Positions 45,902 through 54,589 of a stretch of 56,882 nucleotides of DNA are shown here, piece by piece. The stretch spans positions 1 through 56,882 of the forward strand of contig JAQSWG010000018.1 in the NCBI GenBank assembly GCA_029266735.1, read 5' to 3'. The notes under the pieces were generated by a model that saw only the letters and a list, made by a program, of their open reading frames with translations, was not told the DNA's origin and ran no database searches. Numbering within the stretch: position 1 is the stretch's first letter; the number at the start of each line of letters is the position of its first letter. The translations under genes and the position numbers were made by a program. The DNA comes from Ornithinibacter sp. GTDB taxonomy: Bacteria; Actinomycetota; Actinomycetes; Actinomycetales; Dermatophilaceae.

Positions 45902-48001
45902 GTGTCCGCGCAGTCCGCCGACTCCGCCCAGGCCACCGAGACCACCACCGCGACCGCCGCCACCACCGGCGCGGACTCACCCTCCACCGACGTCCTGGCC
46001 CGCGAGCAGGCCCACCTCGACCACGCCCGTGACCAGCTGCGCCGCATGCGCGAGGCGGCCGACCGCCTCGACGCCTCGACGGCCGGCGACGCCTCCTCGA
46101 GCGAGCTCCTCGGACGCGTCCTCGCCAGGCGAGTGGCGTCGCTCACCGACGACCCGCGCACCACGCTGTTCTTCGGCCGCATCGACGTTCGTACCCCCGA
46201 CACCGTCGAGACGTTCCACATCGGGCGTCGGCACGTCTCCGACGACAGCGGTGACCCCGTGGTCGTCGACTGGCGGGCACCGATCTCGACGGCCTTCTAC
46301 CGCGCGTCCCCGGCCGACCCGATGGGCGTCGAGCTGCGCCGGCGGTTCGGCGTCGACGGGGGCCGCCTCACGGCATACGAGGACGAGCGCCTCGCCCAGG
46401 GTGACACCACCGACCACAGCGCGATCCTCGCGGCCGAGATCGAGAGGCCGAGGGCGGGGCCGATGCGCGACATCGTCTCGACGATCCAGCCCGAGCAGGA
46501 CGAGATCGTCCGCAGCGACCTCTCGACGAGCATCTGCGTCCAAGGGGCCCCAGGTACCGGCAAGACGGCCGTCGGGCTGCACCGGGCCGCCTGGCTGCTC
46601 TATGCCTTCCGGTCCCAGCTCGACCGCTCAGGCGTCCTCGTCGTCGGACCCAACCACGCCTTCCTCGACCACATCGGCGCCGTGCTCCCGTCCCTGGGTG
46701 AGCTGCGGGTGCGCCACTCGACGATCGACTCCCTCCTCGACCACGGCCGAGTCCGTGCGACGGACTCGACAGGGGTGGCGCACCTCAAGGGAGACGCCCG
46801 CCTCGCGGAGGTGCTGCGCCGAGCCGTCTGGTCACAGGTCCGCCGTGCCGAGGACCCGCTGGTGGTTCCGCGCGGGTCACGCCGTTGGCGAGTGGCTCAC
46901 ACGGAGATCCAGGAGGAGGTCGACACGCTCATCGCTCGCGGCGTGCGCTACTCCGCCGCTCGGGAGCTCCTCCCCCAGCGTCTGGCCCACCGCGTCCTCC
47001 TCCAGATGGAGCGCTCTGGGGACTCCCCGGACGACCGCGTCCAGGACTCCATCGCCCGCTGCACACCTGTCACCGCCTGCGCCCGGAGTCTGTGGCCGGG
47101 CCTGGACCCTGCAGGCGTCCTCTTCCAGCTGTTCTCGGATGCCGCCGCACTCGCTGCGGCGGCCGACGGCATCCTCACCGGCGACGAGCAGCGATCGCTG
47201 CTGTGGACCGACTGGCCCCGCAGCAAGGGCGCCGCCCGGTGGAGCCCCGCCGACATGGCGCTCCTGGACGAGGTGGCGGACCTCCTCGACCGCACCCCGA
47301 GCATCGGCCACCTCGTGCTCGACGAGGCGCAGGACCTGTCGCCGATGCAGCTGCGAGCTGTCGGCCGTCGTGCGTCCACCGGGTCACTCACGGTGCTCGG
47401 CGACATCGCGCAGGGAACGACGCCGTGGGCCACGGAGTCGTGGGAGGACGCGATGCGCCACCTGGGACGCCGGGCCCACGAGCTCGTCGTCCTCGACCGC
47501 GGGTTCCGGCTACCGAGCCTCGTCATCGAGTTCGCCGCACGACTGCTGCCGCACATGGCGCCGGGCATCGGGGCGCCGGCGTCCGTGCGCGACGACCCCG
47601 GTCGGCTGACGATCGTGCCGACCGACGCGGATCGCCGGCTCAAGGCGGTGGCGGAGGCCGTGCGCGCGGCTGCCCGTGAGCCCGGCTCGGTCGGCGTCAT
47701 CGCCGTGGACACCGACCTTGCCACGCTCAGCACCGCCCTGAAGTCAGCCGGGATGCCGCACGGAAGACTCGACGCCGACCACGGAGACGACGCGGACCAC
47801 CAGGTCGAGCTCGTGCCGGCGAGCATCGCCAAGGGGCTCGAGTTCGACCGCGTCGTCGTGGTGGAGCCCGCCGCCATCGCCGCGGCCGAGCCGGACGAGC
47901 GCACCGGCCTGCGTCGGCTCTACGTGGTGCTCACCCGAGCAGTCTCGGAGCTGACCGTGGTGCACGCTGCTCCGCTCCCCGGGCCGCTCTCGGTCAGCTG
48001 A
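45902..48001 (+). CDS. helD: HelD-like RNA polymerase-recycling ATPase (superfamily 1 helicase-like)
   Basis: UvrD/Rep-like protein of the HelD family that removes stalled RNA polymerase; some actinobacterial relatives (HelR) give rifampicin tolerance. 699 aa: an Ala/Thr-rich N-terminus, then HelD-type helices (REQAHLDHARDQLRRMREAA), FFGRIDV and IGRRHVSDDSGDPVVVDWRA (family hallmark), Walker A GAPGTGKTAVGLHRAAWLLY at about 215, Walker B VLDEAQDLSPMQ at about 475, and the C-terminal ASIAKGLEFDRVVVVEP. GTG at 45902 has GAGAGGTGG 7 nt upstream. The ATG at 45866 would place the start inside the palindrome. Confidence 0.9.
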   Translation: MSAQSADSAQATETTTATAATTGADSPSTDVLAREQAHLDHARDQLRRMREAADRLDASTAGDASSSELLGRVLARRVASLTDDPRTTLFFGRIDVRTPDTVETFHIGRRHVSDDSGDPVVVDWRAPISTAFYRASPADPMGVELRRRFGVDGGRLTAYEDERLAQGDTTDHSAILAAEIERPRAGPMRDIVSTIQPEQDEIVRSDLSTSICVQGAPGTGKTAVGLHRAAWLLYAFRSQLDRSGVLVVGPNHAFLDHIGAVLPSLGELRVRHSTIDSLLDHGRVRATDSTGVAHLKGDARLAEVLRRAVWSQVRRAEDPLVVPRGSRRWRVAHTEIQEEVDTLIARGVRYSAARELLPQRLAHRVLLQMERSGDSPDDRVQDSIARCTPVTACARSLWPGLDPAGVLFQLFSDAAALAAAADGILTGDEQRSLLWTDWPRSKGAARWSPADMALLDEVADLLDRTPSIGHLVLDEAQDLSPMQLRAVGRRASTGSLTVLGDIAQGTTPWATESWEDAMRHLGRRAHELVVLDRGFRLPSLVIEFAARLLPHMAPGIGAPASVRDDPGRLTIVPTDADRRLKAVAEAVRAAAREPGSVGVIAVDTDLATLSTALKSAGMPHGRLDADHGDDADHQVELVPASIAKGLEFDRVVVVEPAAIAAAEPDERTGLRRLYVVLTRAVSELTVVHAAPLPGPLSVS

Positions 48002-48032
48002 GCGTCCGGCACCTCATCTCGTCGCTCACGAC

Positions 48033-48063
48033 TTGACAACGTACAACCATCTGGTTGTACATT
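48033..48063 (+). promoter_or_regulatory. ArsR-type operator inside the promoter of the ArsR-SRPBCC operon
   Basis: TTGACA at 48033-48038, then a perfect palindrome GTACAACC-ATCT-GGTTGTAC (48041-48060), then a -10 TACATT (48058-48063; TGTACA at 48056 gives a 17 nt spacer). The repeat fills the spacer and touches the -10, an ideal site for the repressor encoded next to block its own promoter. Transcription would begin near 48070, at the GTG cluster. Confidence 0.85.
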
Positions 48064-48075
48064 GTGATCGTGATC

Positions 48076-48405
48076 GTGAACGAGAACACCGAGGACACGG
48101 CGGACGCCATGTTCCACGCGCTCTCCGACCGCACGCGGCGCGACATCCTGCGTCGCGTGCTGGCCGGGGAGCACTCGGTCACCACCCTGGCCGCGAAGTA
48201 CGACATGAGCTTCGCCGCCGTCCAGAAGCACGTCGCCGTCCTGGAGAAGGCCGGCCTGCTGACCAAGCGGCGCAACGGCCGCGAACAGCTGGCCAGCGGC
48301 GACGTGCAGGCGGTCCGGTCCGTCGCCTCGATGCTCGATGAGCTCGAGGGCGTGTGGCGGGGGCGGGTCGCCCGTATCGAGGCACTACTCATCGAGGAGA
48401 ACTGA
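48076..48405 (+). CDS. ArsR-family winged-helix regulator
   Basis: 109 aa repressor. The DNA-binding domain is clear: DAMFHALSDRTRRDILRRVL, AAKYDMSFAAVQKHVAVLEK (recognition helix), and the wing AGLLTKRRNGREQLAS. No metal-binding CxC motif is seen, so it is not an arsenic sensor; it belongs to the ArsR subgroup paired with SRPBCC proteins. GTG at 48076 is chosen; in-frame GTGs at 48064 and 48070 and TTG at 48055 are possible, and the transcript may be leaderless. Followed after 1 nt by the SRPBCC gene. Probably autoregulated through the palindrome at 48041-48060. Confidence 0.9.
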   Translation: MNENTEDTADAMFHALSDRTRRDILRRVLAGEHSVTTLAAKYDMSFAAVQKHVAVLEKAGLLTKRRNGREQLASGDVQAVRSVASMLDELEGVWRGRVARIEALLIEEN

Positions 48406-48406
48406 C

Positions 48407-48907
48407 ATGCCTGTCACCGACATCACCAAGGACGTCGACAACCGCACGCTGACGATCACGGCCGAGTTCGCCGCTCCCGTGGAGCGCGTCTGGTCGCTGT
48501 ACGAGGACCCGCGCCAGCTGGAGCAGGTGTGGGGTCCGCCCGACTACCCGGCGACCTTCGTCGACCACGACCTGCGCCCCGGCAGCCGCACGACCTACTT
48601 CATGACCTCGCCCGAGGGTGAGAAGTTCGCCGGCTACTGGGACATCACCGGGGTCGAGCAGGGCAGCCGGTTCACGTTCCGTGACGGGTTCGCGAACGAG
48701 GACCTGACGCCGAACCCCGACCTCCCCATCTCGGAGAACGTCTACGCCTTCGAGTCGGTCGGCGGCGGCACCCGAGCGGTGTACACGAGCACGTACGACA
48801 GCGCAGAGGCGCTCCAGACGGTCCTGGACATGGGGATGGAGGAGGGCGCCCGGTCCTCGATCAACCAGATCGACGGATTCCTCGCCCAGGACGCCACCGC
48901 CCGCTGA
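48407..48907 (+). CDS. SRPBCC (AHSA1-like) protein paired with ArsR
   Basis: 166 aa single-domain protein: LTITAEFAAPVERVWSLYED, RQLEQVWGPPDYPATFVDHD, TYFMTSPEGEKFAGYWDITG and the long C-terminal helix. ATG 1 nt after the ArsR stop, with GAGGAGA 6-7 nt upstream. Two-gene ArsR-SRPBCC operons are common in actinobacteria; the SRPBCC cavity is thought to bind a small ligand but the ligand is unknown. A strong terminator follows 11 nt after the stop, closing the operon. Confidence 0.9.
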   Translation: MPVTDITKDVDNRTLTITAEFAAPVERVWSLYEDPRQLEQVWGPPDYPATFVDHDLRPGSRTTYFMTSPEGEKFAGYWDITGVEQGSRFTFRDGFANEDLTPNPDLPISENVYAFESVGGGTRAVYTSTYDSAEALQTVLDMGMEEGARSSINQIDGFLAQDATAR

Positions 48908-48918
48908 GCGACGTCCCC

Positions 48919-48950
48919 GAGTGCCCGGCGGCCGGTGCCGCCGGGCACTC
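48919..48950 (+). terminator. Hairpin terminator after the ArsR-SRPBCC operon
   Basis: Perfect 14 bp stem GAGTGCCCGGCGGC (48919-48932) with loop CGGT and its complement (48937-48950), beginning 11 nt after the SRPBCC stop. No T-tract. The next 150 bp to 49101 show no gene. Confidence 0.85.
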
Positions 48951-49100
48951 GCGTGCCTGGCGTGCGGGAAGCCGGACGGGACTCACCCCCGCTGGGTGAC
49001 GACCCCGGGGTCGCGCCTCCTTAGATTCGGGGGTGACGCGGAACCGACCGTCGAACCGGAATGGCCATGGAACCCGTCGCTGCACCGGAAGAGGACGCTC

Positions 49101-50462
49101 ATGACCCAGGCAACCGACGCGAGCACCACTGCCCTCGACGCGGAGGAGCGGGCCGAGCTGGAACGGCTCCGCGCCGAGGTTGCCGGCAGGGGGCCGACGG
49201 ACACGGCGTCCCGCGCCGGCCGAGGACGCTGGACCGGCGCGATCGTCCTGATGCTGCTGGCCGCGTTGCTGGCCCCCCTGTCAGCGCTGGCCACGTGGAC
49301 CCGCACCGCGATCCTCGACAGCGACCGGTACGTGGCCATGGTCGCCCCCTTGGCGGAGGACCCCGCCGTGCAGGAGGAGATCTCGCGCCGCATCACCGAC
49401 GCCGTCTTCGAGGCCCTGCGTGTCGAGGAGCTCACCACCCGCACGCTCGAGGCGGTGGCCGAGCGACCACGGGTCGAGGGCGTGACCCAGAACCTTCCCG
49501 TCGACCTCACGACGTTCGCGGAGCCGATCTCCAACGCCATCCACGGGTTCACGGAGCAGCAGGTCACCCGGCTCGTCGCCTCGCAGACGTTCGAGGACGC
49601 CTGGATCGCCGCGAACCGGGAGGCGCACGCCAGCCTCGTGGCCGCCCTCACCGGGGAGGCCGCCACCGAAGGGGTGACCGTGAGTGAGGGCCGAGTCTCC
49701 GTCAACCTGGCGACGTTCATCGAGGCGATCAAACCCGTCCTCGTGGAACGAGGGGTGCCGTTCGCCGATCGCATCCCAGCGGTGAACGCGCAGTTCGTCA
49801 TCCTCGACAGCACGAGCCTCGCCAGTGCCCAGTCGGCCGTCCGCATCCTCGACCTCCTTCGGTGGGTGCTTCCCGTCGTGGCGATCCTGCTGCTCGTCGC
49901 CGGGGTCGCCGTCGCGCCCAACCGTCGGCGAGCCCTCGTGATCGGCGCCTCCATGGTCACCAGTGCGCTCGTCCTTCTGTTGCTCGGTGTCCAGGTGCTC
50001 CGCGCGCTCTATCTCGACGACCTCGAAGAGCTGCTCCTCGTCCCCCAGGTCGCGTCCGTGCTCTTCGACACGGTGTCCATGCCGCTGCGGCTGGGAGTGC
50101 GCTCCCTGGCCATGCTCTTCCTCCTCATCGCCCTTGCGGCGTGGGTCGCCGGGCCGTCGACGGCGGCCGTCACCGTAAGGAGGGTTCCTGCCCGGCTGGC
50201 CGGGGCGACCTCCCGCCCGACGGGTGCGCTGGCGTCGGTCGGGCGCTTCGCCAGCCGCAACGCCACCGCTCTGCGCGCAGCCGTGGGAGGGCTTGCCGTC
50301 CTGGCCCTCCTCGTCGGTGACCGCCCCAGCGCCGGGGGTGTCCTGCTGATCGCGGTCATCGCGGCGGTGGCGCTCATCGTCATCGAGGTGTTCCGTCGCT
50401 GGGGTCTCCAGGACGCCGACTCACTGGGCGAGGGCGGCCCGGCCGAGGTCGCGCCGGTCTAG
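49101..50462 (+). CDS. Large membrane protein with extracytoplasmic domain, function unknown
   Basis: 453 aa. N-terminus with a short heptad-like segment (AEERAELERLRAEV, residues 17-31), a first membrane helix (about 48-70, IVLMLLAALLAPLSALATW), then about 180 residues likely outside the membrane (TRTAILDSDRYVAMVAPLAE onward, with many short amphipathic helices), then four or five further helices to the end. Resembles an actinobacterial family of hypothetical integral membrane proteins; I cannot name a function. ATG at 49101 preceded by GAAGAGGA. A longer frame from 48921 would begin inside the terminator hairpin and is rejected. Monocistronic. Confidence 0.8.
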   Translation: MTQATDASTTALDAEERAELERLRAEVAGRGPTDTASRAGRGRWTGAIVLMLLAALLAPLSALATWTRTAILDSDRYVAMVAPLAEDPAVQEEISRRITDAVFEALRVEELTTRTLEAVAERPRVEGVTQNLPVDLTTFAEPISNAIHGFTEQQVTRLVASQTFEDAWIAANREAHASLVAALTGEAATEGVTVSEGRVSVNLATFIEAIKPVLVERGVPFADRIPAVNAQFVILDSTSLASAQSAVRILDLLRWVLPVVAILLLVAGVAVAPNRRRALVIGASMVTSALVLLLLGVQVLRALYLDDLEELLLVPQVASVLFDTVSMPLRLGVRSLAMLFLLIALAAWVAGPSTAAVTVRRVPARLAGATSRPTGALASVGRFASRNATALRAAVGGLAVLALLVGDRPSAGGVLLIAVIAAVALIVIEVFRRWGLQDADSLGEGGPAEVAPV

Positions 50463-50514
50463 GAGGCGTTCGAGGGGAATGCACCCCCGAGCCAATGGCC
50501 GAAGGCGCCGTCCG

Positions 50515-50958
50515 TCAGACGCAGAACTCGTTGCCCTCGGGGTCATGCATGACGACCCAGTGCACCCCGAGGTCGGCATGCTCCTCGAGCCGGGTCGCGC
50601 CCAGACGTTCGAGCCGCGTCACCTCGGCGGCCACGCGCTCACGCTGCTCCTCGAGCGGCACGGATGGCCCGCCGCCAGCGAGGAGGTCGATGTGGACCCG
50701 GTTCTTGACGCCCTTCACCTCGGGCACCCGCTGGAAGAAGATCCGGGGGTGGCCCTCCGCCTCGACCGCCGAGGCGTCGTTCCATCGCTCCTCCGGCACC
50801 CCCTGGGCCGCCAGGAAGGCCGGCCAGTCCGCGAAGTCGCCGGGCGGCCCGGGGATGTCATATCCCCGGTCCGCGAGCGCGGCAGCCCAGAACCTGCTGA
50901 GCGCTGCAGGGTCCACGGCGTCGATGACGACTTGGATGGGATCTGTTGATCGGTCCAT
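50515..50958 (-). CDS. VOC superfamily (glyoxalase-like) protein
   Basis: 147 aa from ATG 50958; the in-frame ATG 18 nt upstream is an alternative. Glyoxalase-like domain: PIQVVIDAVDPAALSRFWAA at the start, the metal-region KGVKNRVHIDLL, and WVVMHDPEGNEFCV at the end, which is the usual DPEGN-E-F-C/D terminus. Often one metal-binding His/Glu set per half. Possible dioxygenase, resistance or lyase activity; unassigned. Stands alone between the membrane protein and the epimerase. Confidence 0.85.
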   Translation of the reverse strand: MDRSTDPIQVVIDAVDPAALSRFWAAALADRGYDIPGPPGDFADWPAFLAAQGVPEERWNDASAVEAEGHPRIFFQRVPEVKGVKNRVHIDLLAGGGPSVPLEEQRERVAAEVTRLERLGATRLEEHADLGVHWVVMHDPEGNEFCV

Positions 50959-51048
50959 CCCCGCAGTGTCTCGCACGCCCCCGACAGACGGTGTGAGTCG
51001 AGGGCAAGGCCCCGGCCCGCCGTCGGGTGCCGCGAGACCTGCGTGCCG

Positions 51049-52119
51049 TCACGGCTCGCGACGATGGCTGACCGGCCCCTCTCGCACGAGCCTCCCCAAC
51101 TGCTCGGTCACCCTCCGACGGCGCAGCGCGGGTGTGTGGTCGGAGGCGGCCCCCCGCATGCCGTCCAGGGTCTCGCGCAGCACGGAGGGGCCGTCGACCG
51201 TTGGGCTCCAGCCGAGCACCGACCTCGCCCGTGAGGTGTCGAGCAACGGCACGGAGTACCCGAGATCGAGCCACCCCGGGTCGACCGGCTGGACCCTCGC
51301 GCGCCACGCGGCCGACATCGCGAGGCGAACCGCAGCGGCGGGAACGTGGACGTGACGAGCACCGAGGGCGGTCGCCATGTCGTCCGCCGTCACCGGCGGG
51401 TCTCCCGCCAGGTTGAACGCCCCGGCGGCGCGCTTCGTGAGGGCACGGAGCACGGCATCCGCCACGTCGCTCGAGTGCACGACCGGAACCTTCAACCGGC
51501 GGTCGAGGGGCAGCAGCGGAAGGAGGCCGAGGGCCCGTGCCGGGACGAGGGCGGGCACACCGTAGCGGAGGAGTGCGCTCCCTGCGGACGACTGCCCGAC
51601 GATGCCGGGCCGCAGCCTCGTGACGACGGTCCCACTGCCACCGGCCTCGTGCTCGTCCAGGAGGCGCTCGGCCGCGGCCTTGTGGCGGCTGTAGGGAGAG
51701 CTTGGAACACCGCGGGTGGGCCAGCTCTCGTCGACAGGGACGTCGTCGCGCTTCGGCGAGTAGGCGCCGACGGAGGACATGTGCACCACGTGCGGGACCT
51801 TCTCGTCGAGAACGGCGCGGAGCACCCGCCTCGTGCCGCCCACCCCCAGTGCCTCCAGGTACGCCTCGTCGTGCGAGGGCTGGAACCCCCAGGCCAGGTG
51901 CACGACGGCCGCCGCGCCACGGAAGGCGTCGCGCAACACCGGCAGGGCCGCGTCGGTGGTCAGGTCGGTGGCCCGCCAGTCGACCGCGTCGAAGGGTGGA
52001 TGGCCACGCTCGGGCAGCCTTCGGGCGAGGCCGACCAGCTCATGGCCGCCGTCGGCGAGGAGACGACGCACGAGGGCCGAGCCGACGTTGCCGGTGGCGC
52101 CGGTGATGACGATGCGCAC
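51049..52119 (-). CDS. NAD-dependent epimerase/dehydratase family protein
   Basis: Extended short-chain dehydrogenase, 356 aa. Rossmann start VRIVITGATGNVGSALVRRL, AAAVVHLAWGFQPS, active-site Ser in VVHMSSVGAYSPKRDD, and Tyr-x3-Lys in SSPYSRHKAAAERLL. Substrate unknown; it lies divergent from the polyketide/prenyl operon and could serve it, but this is only proximity. GTG at 52119 with AGGAGAGG 5 nt upstream; the frame to 52182 lacks such a site. Confidence 0.88.
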   Translation of the reverse strand: MRIVITGATGNVGSALVRRLLADGGHELVGLARRLPERGHPPFDAVDWRATDLTTDAALPVLRDAFRGAAAVVHLAWGFQPSHDEAYLEALGVGGTRRVLRAVLDEKVPHVVHMSSVGAYSPKRDDVPVDESWPTRGVPSSPYSRHKAAAERLLDEHEAGGSGTVVTRLRPGIVGQSSAGSALLRYGVPALVPARALGLLPLLPLDRRLKVPVVHSSDVADAVLRALTKRAAGAFNLAGDPPVTADDMATALGARHVHVPAAAVRLAMSAAWRARVQPVDPGWLDLGYSVPLLDTSRARSVLGWSPTVDGPSVLRETLDGMRGAASDHTPALRRRRVTEQLGRLVREGPVSHRREP

Positions 52120-52298
52120 GAGACCTCTCCTCTGTCGTCGCCTGCCCGGCCAGTCGTCCGTCGCTGAGCGGGTCATGATCATGACTCTTTCTTCGGCTCA
52201 TTCGACCTCGGCGCGACCGGTGGATTCACGTTAGACACGTCGGTGATGTCGTGCGCGTGCGGGGTCTCCGACGGCTTGGCACTACCGACCCTGGGTAC

Positions 52299-53498
52299 AT
52301 GAGCGGAGTGACTGCAGCGGGAGGCGCCGACGCGTGGGACGTCGTCGTGGTCGGCGCAGGCCCCGCCGGAGCCGCAGCGGCGCTCGGTGCACTGTGCGTC
52401 GACCGCACCCTGCGGGTTCTCCTGCTCGACCGCGCTGACTTCCCCCGGGACAAGTGCTGCGGCGACGGCATCGCGCCGCATGTCCTCGACGTGCTCGGCA
52501 GCGTGGGCGCCGGTGATGTGGTCCGCGGGTGGACGCCCTTGAGGCGGCTTGAGGTCGCCCGGGCCGGACATGGCGTCGAGGGTGTCCTCGCCCGGCCGGC
52601 CTGGGTCATCCCCCGAACCGTCTTCGATGCCAGGCTGGTGGCCCGCGCGGTCGCGGCCGGGGCGGTCCTGCGGCGACAGCGCGTGTCCTCGGTCGATCGG
52701 AACCCGCGCGGAACGGTCGTCGACGGCAGGACCTGGGCCAAGGTCGTCATCGGGGCCGACGGCGCACACTCGGCCGTGCGTTCCTCCGTGCGAGCCCCCG
52801 CCCACCGCGCCCGCGCGCTGGCCGTGCGCGGGTACGCGCCCACTTCGGAGCGCCGGCGCGGTGTCCAGGTCATCCGTTTCGGCGGCAGACGGCAGCCCTC
52901 CTACGCGTGGGCGTTCGACCGTGGTGACGGCCTGTCCAACGTCGGCTACGGGGAGCTGCTGGATCGTGACGGGAGCGTCCCCCCGCCCACCCGCTCGATG
53001 ATGATGGAGCAGCTCGACGAGCTGCTCCCGGGCGCCGGAGCCGACGGCACGCAATGGCGCGGTCACCACCTGCCGCTGTCCGGATGGCGCTGGCACCAGC
53101 CGGACGGCTCCACGCTGCTGGCCGGTGACGCTGCCGGTCTCGTCAACCCGATGACCGGAGAGGGCATCTACTATGCGGTCGCCACCGGCGTGCTGGCCGG
53201 CCGGGCGGCCGCTCGAGCAGTCGCCGCCGGAATGCCGGCGGCCGCCGGCCGCAGGTATCGTCGTCAGGTCCGCAATCTCCTCGCCAGCCACCTCCGCCAC
53301 ACCTGGGTCGTGTCCCGGCTCTCCCGCCGCCCGGTCGTCCTCGATGCCGGCCTGCGGGCCGCCAGCCGCGACGCACTGGTCTTCGACGACCTCGTGGAGA
53401 TCGGCCTCGGAGACGGCCGCATCACCCCTCGACTGGCCGCCGGCCTCGTGGCCGGGCTGGCCGCCGACGTCAACCCCGTGTCCTCGCCCCGTCGATGA
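52299..53498 (+). CDS. Geranylgeranyl-reductase-type FAD-dependent oxidoreductase (first of operon)
   Basis: 399 aa flavoprotein. FAD dinucleotide fold WDVVVVGAGPAGAAAALGAL; the GGR-type motif KCCGDGIAPHVL; DGAHSAVRSSVR; and the late FAD block LLAGDAAGLVNPMTGEGIYY. GGR relatives saturate prenyl chains or hydroxylate/reduce isoprenoid and aromatic substrates. ATG at 52299 without an obvious ribosome site. Its stop region overlaps an upstream in-frame start of the polyketide synthase. First gene of a five-gene operon; a second member of the same family is encoded at 55115. Confidence 0.87.
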   Translation: MSGVTAAGGADAWDVVVVGAGPAGAAAALGALCVDRTLRVLLLDRADFPRDKCCGDGIAPHVLDVLGSVGAGDVVRGWTPLRRLEVARAGHGVEGVLARPAWVIPRTVFDARLVARAVAAGAVLRRQRVSSVDRNPRGTVVDGRTWAKVVIGADGAHSAVRSSVRAPAHRARALAVRGYAPTSERRRGVQVIRFGGRRQPSYAWAFDRGDGLSNVGYGELLDRDGSVPPPTRSMMMEQLDELLPGAGADGTQWRGHHLPLSGWRWHQPDGSTLLAGDAAGLVNPMTGEGIYYAVATGVLAGRAAARAVAAGMPAAAGRRYRRQVRNLLASHLRHTWVVSRLSRRPVVLDAGLRAASRDALVFDDLVEIGLGDGRITPRLAAGLVAGLAADVNPVSSPRR

Positions 53499-53512
53499 AG
53501 GAGCCACCCGCC

Positions 53513-54589
53513 ATGCAGATCCTCTCCGTCCGCGGGGCCCTGCCCGAGCACTGCTACCCCCAGGAGGAGATCACGAACGCCTTCGCCCGCGTCGTCGCAC
53601 AGGGCGGTGTCGATGAACAGGTGCTGCGCCGCTTCCACCGGAACGCTGGTGTCCGCCAGCGCAGCCTCGTCCTGCCGCTGGACGAGTACGGCCGGCTGGA
53701 CGGCTTCACCCAGGCCAACGACCTCTTCATCGCCCACGCGGTGGAGCTCGGGGCCCGCGCCCTGCTCGACGCCCTCAAGGACGCCGGGCTGACCCCCACG
53801 GACGTCGACGTCATCATGTGCGCCACGGTCACCGGGCTCGCCGTGCCGACCCTCGAGGCGCGGATCGCCTCGCTCATCGGCCTCCGCCCCGACGTCAAGC
53901 GCGTACCGCTGGTCGGGCTGGGGTGCGTGGCCGGGGCGGCCGGCATCGCGCGGCTCCACGACTACCTCCGCGGGCATCCCGACGGCGTCGCCGTGCTCGT
54001 CGCCGTCGAGCTCTGTTCCCTCACCGTCCAGCGGGACGACGCATCGGTGCCGAACCTCGTCGCGAGCGGTCTCTTCGGCGACGGGGCCGCCGCCGTGGTC
54101 GCCTGTGGCAGCGACCTGGACCTCGGCGGTGCGGCGGACGTCCTCGACACCCGGAGCCGGCTCTACCCGGACTCCGAACGCACCATGGGATTCGACGTCA
54201 CGTCCGGGGGCCTGCGCATCGTCCTCGACGCGCAGGTGCCCACCGTGGTCAACCACTACATCCGCGAGGACGTCGACGCCTTCCTCGCCCAGCACGACCT
54301 GACCCGACTGGACATCGAGTGGTGGGTGTGCCACCCCGGCGGTCCCAAGGTCATCGAGGCGCTGGAGTCGGCGCTCGAGATCCCCAGGGATGCCGTGCAG
54401 CTGACGTGGGACTCCCTGGCTCGCATCGGCAACCTCTCCTCGGCGTCGGTGCTCCACGTCCTCGAGGACACCCTGCGTGACCGGCCCCCACGCCCGGGGT
54501 CCTTCGGCGTCGTGCTGGCGATGGGTCCCGGCTTCTGCTCCGAGCTCGTCCTCGTGCGGGCGACGGAACCGGCGATGGTGGATGCGTGA
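53513..54589 (+). CDS. Type III polyketide synthase
   Basis: Chalcone/stilbene-synthase-like ketosynthase, 358 aa. Catalytic triad Cys138 (LVGLGCVAGAAG), His274 (WVCHPGGPKV) and Asn307 (RIGNLSSASV). The set of partners (ICMT-like methyltransferase, flavoprotein) resembles srs/bps phenolic-lipid clusters, which suggests an alkylresorcinol or alkylpyrone product from a fatty acyl starter; the starter cannot be read from the sequence. ATG at 53513 has AAGGAG 9 nt upstream; ATG 53495, overlapping the previous stop, is the alternative. GTGA overlap with the next gene. Confidence 0.93.
   Translation: MQILSVRGALPEHCYPQEEITNAFARVVAQGGVDEQVLRRFHRNAGVRQRSLVLPLDEYGRLDGFTQANDLFIAHAVELGARALLDALKDAGLTPTDVDVIMCATVTGLAVPTLEARIASLIGLRPDVKRVPLVGLGCVAGAAGIARLHDYLRGHPDGVAVLVAVELCSLTVQRDDASVPNLVASGLFGDGAAAVVACGSDLDLGGAADVLDTRSRLYPDSERTMGFDVTSGGLRIVLDAQVPTVVNHYIREDVDAFLAQHDLTRLDIEWWVCHPGGPKVIEALESALEIPRDAVQLTWDSLARIGNLSSASVLHVLEDTLRDRPPRPGSFGVVLAMGPGFCSELVLVRATEPAMVDA

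Noticed and set aside
48921-49100. Upstream extension of the 49101 membrane protein
   Set aside because: It would begin within the terminator hairpin and encode a Cys/Arg-rich stretch unlike the rest; ATG 49101 has a ribosome site.
53495-53512. ATG 53495 (ATGA overlap) as start of the type III synthase
   Set aside because: Possible, but it would use the AAGGAG sequence as codons; ATG 53513 has that site at 9 nt and gives the usual N-terminus.
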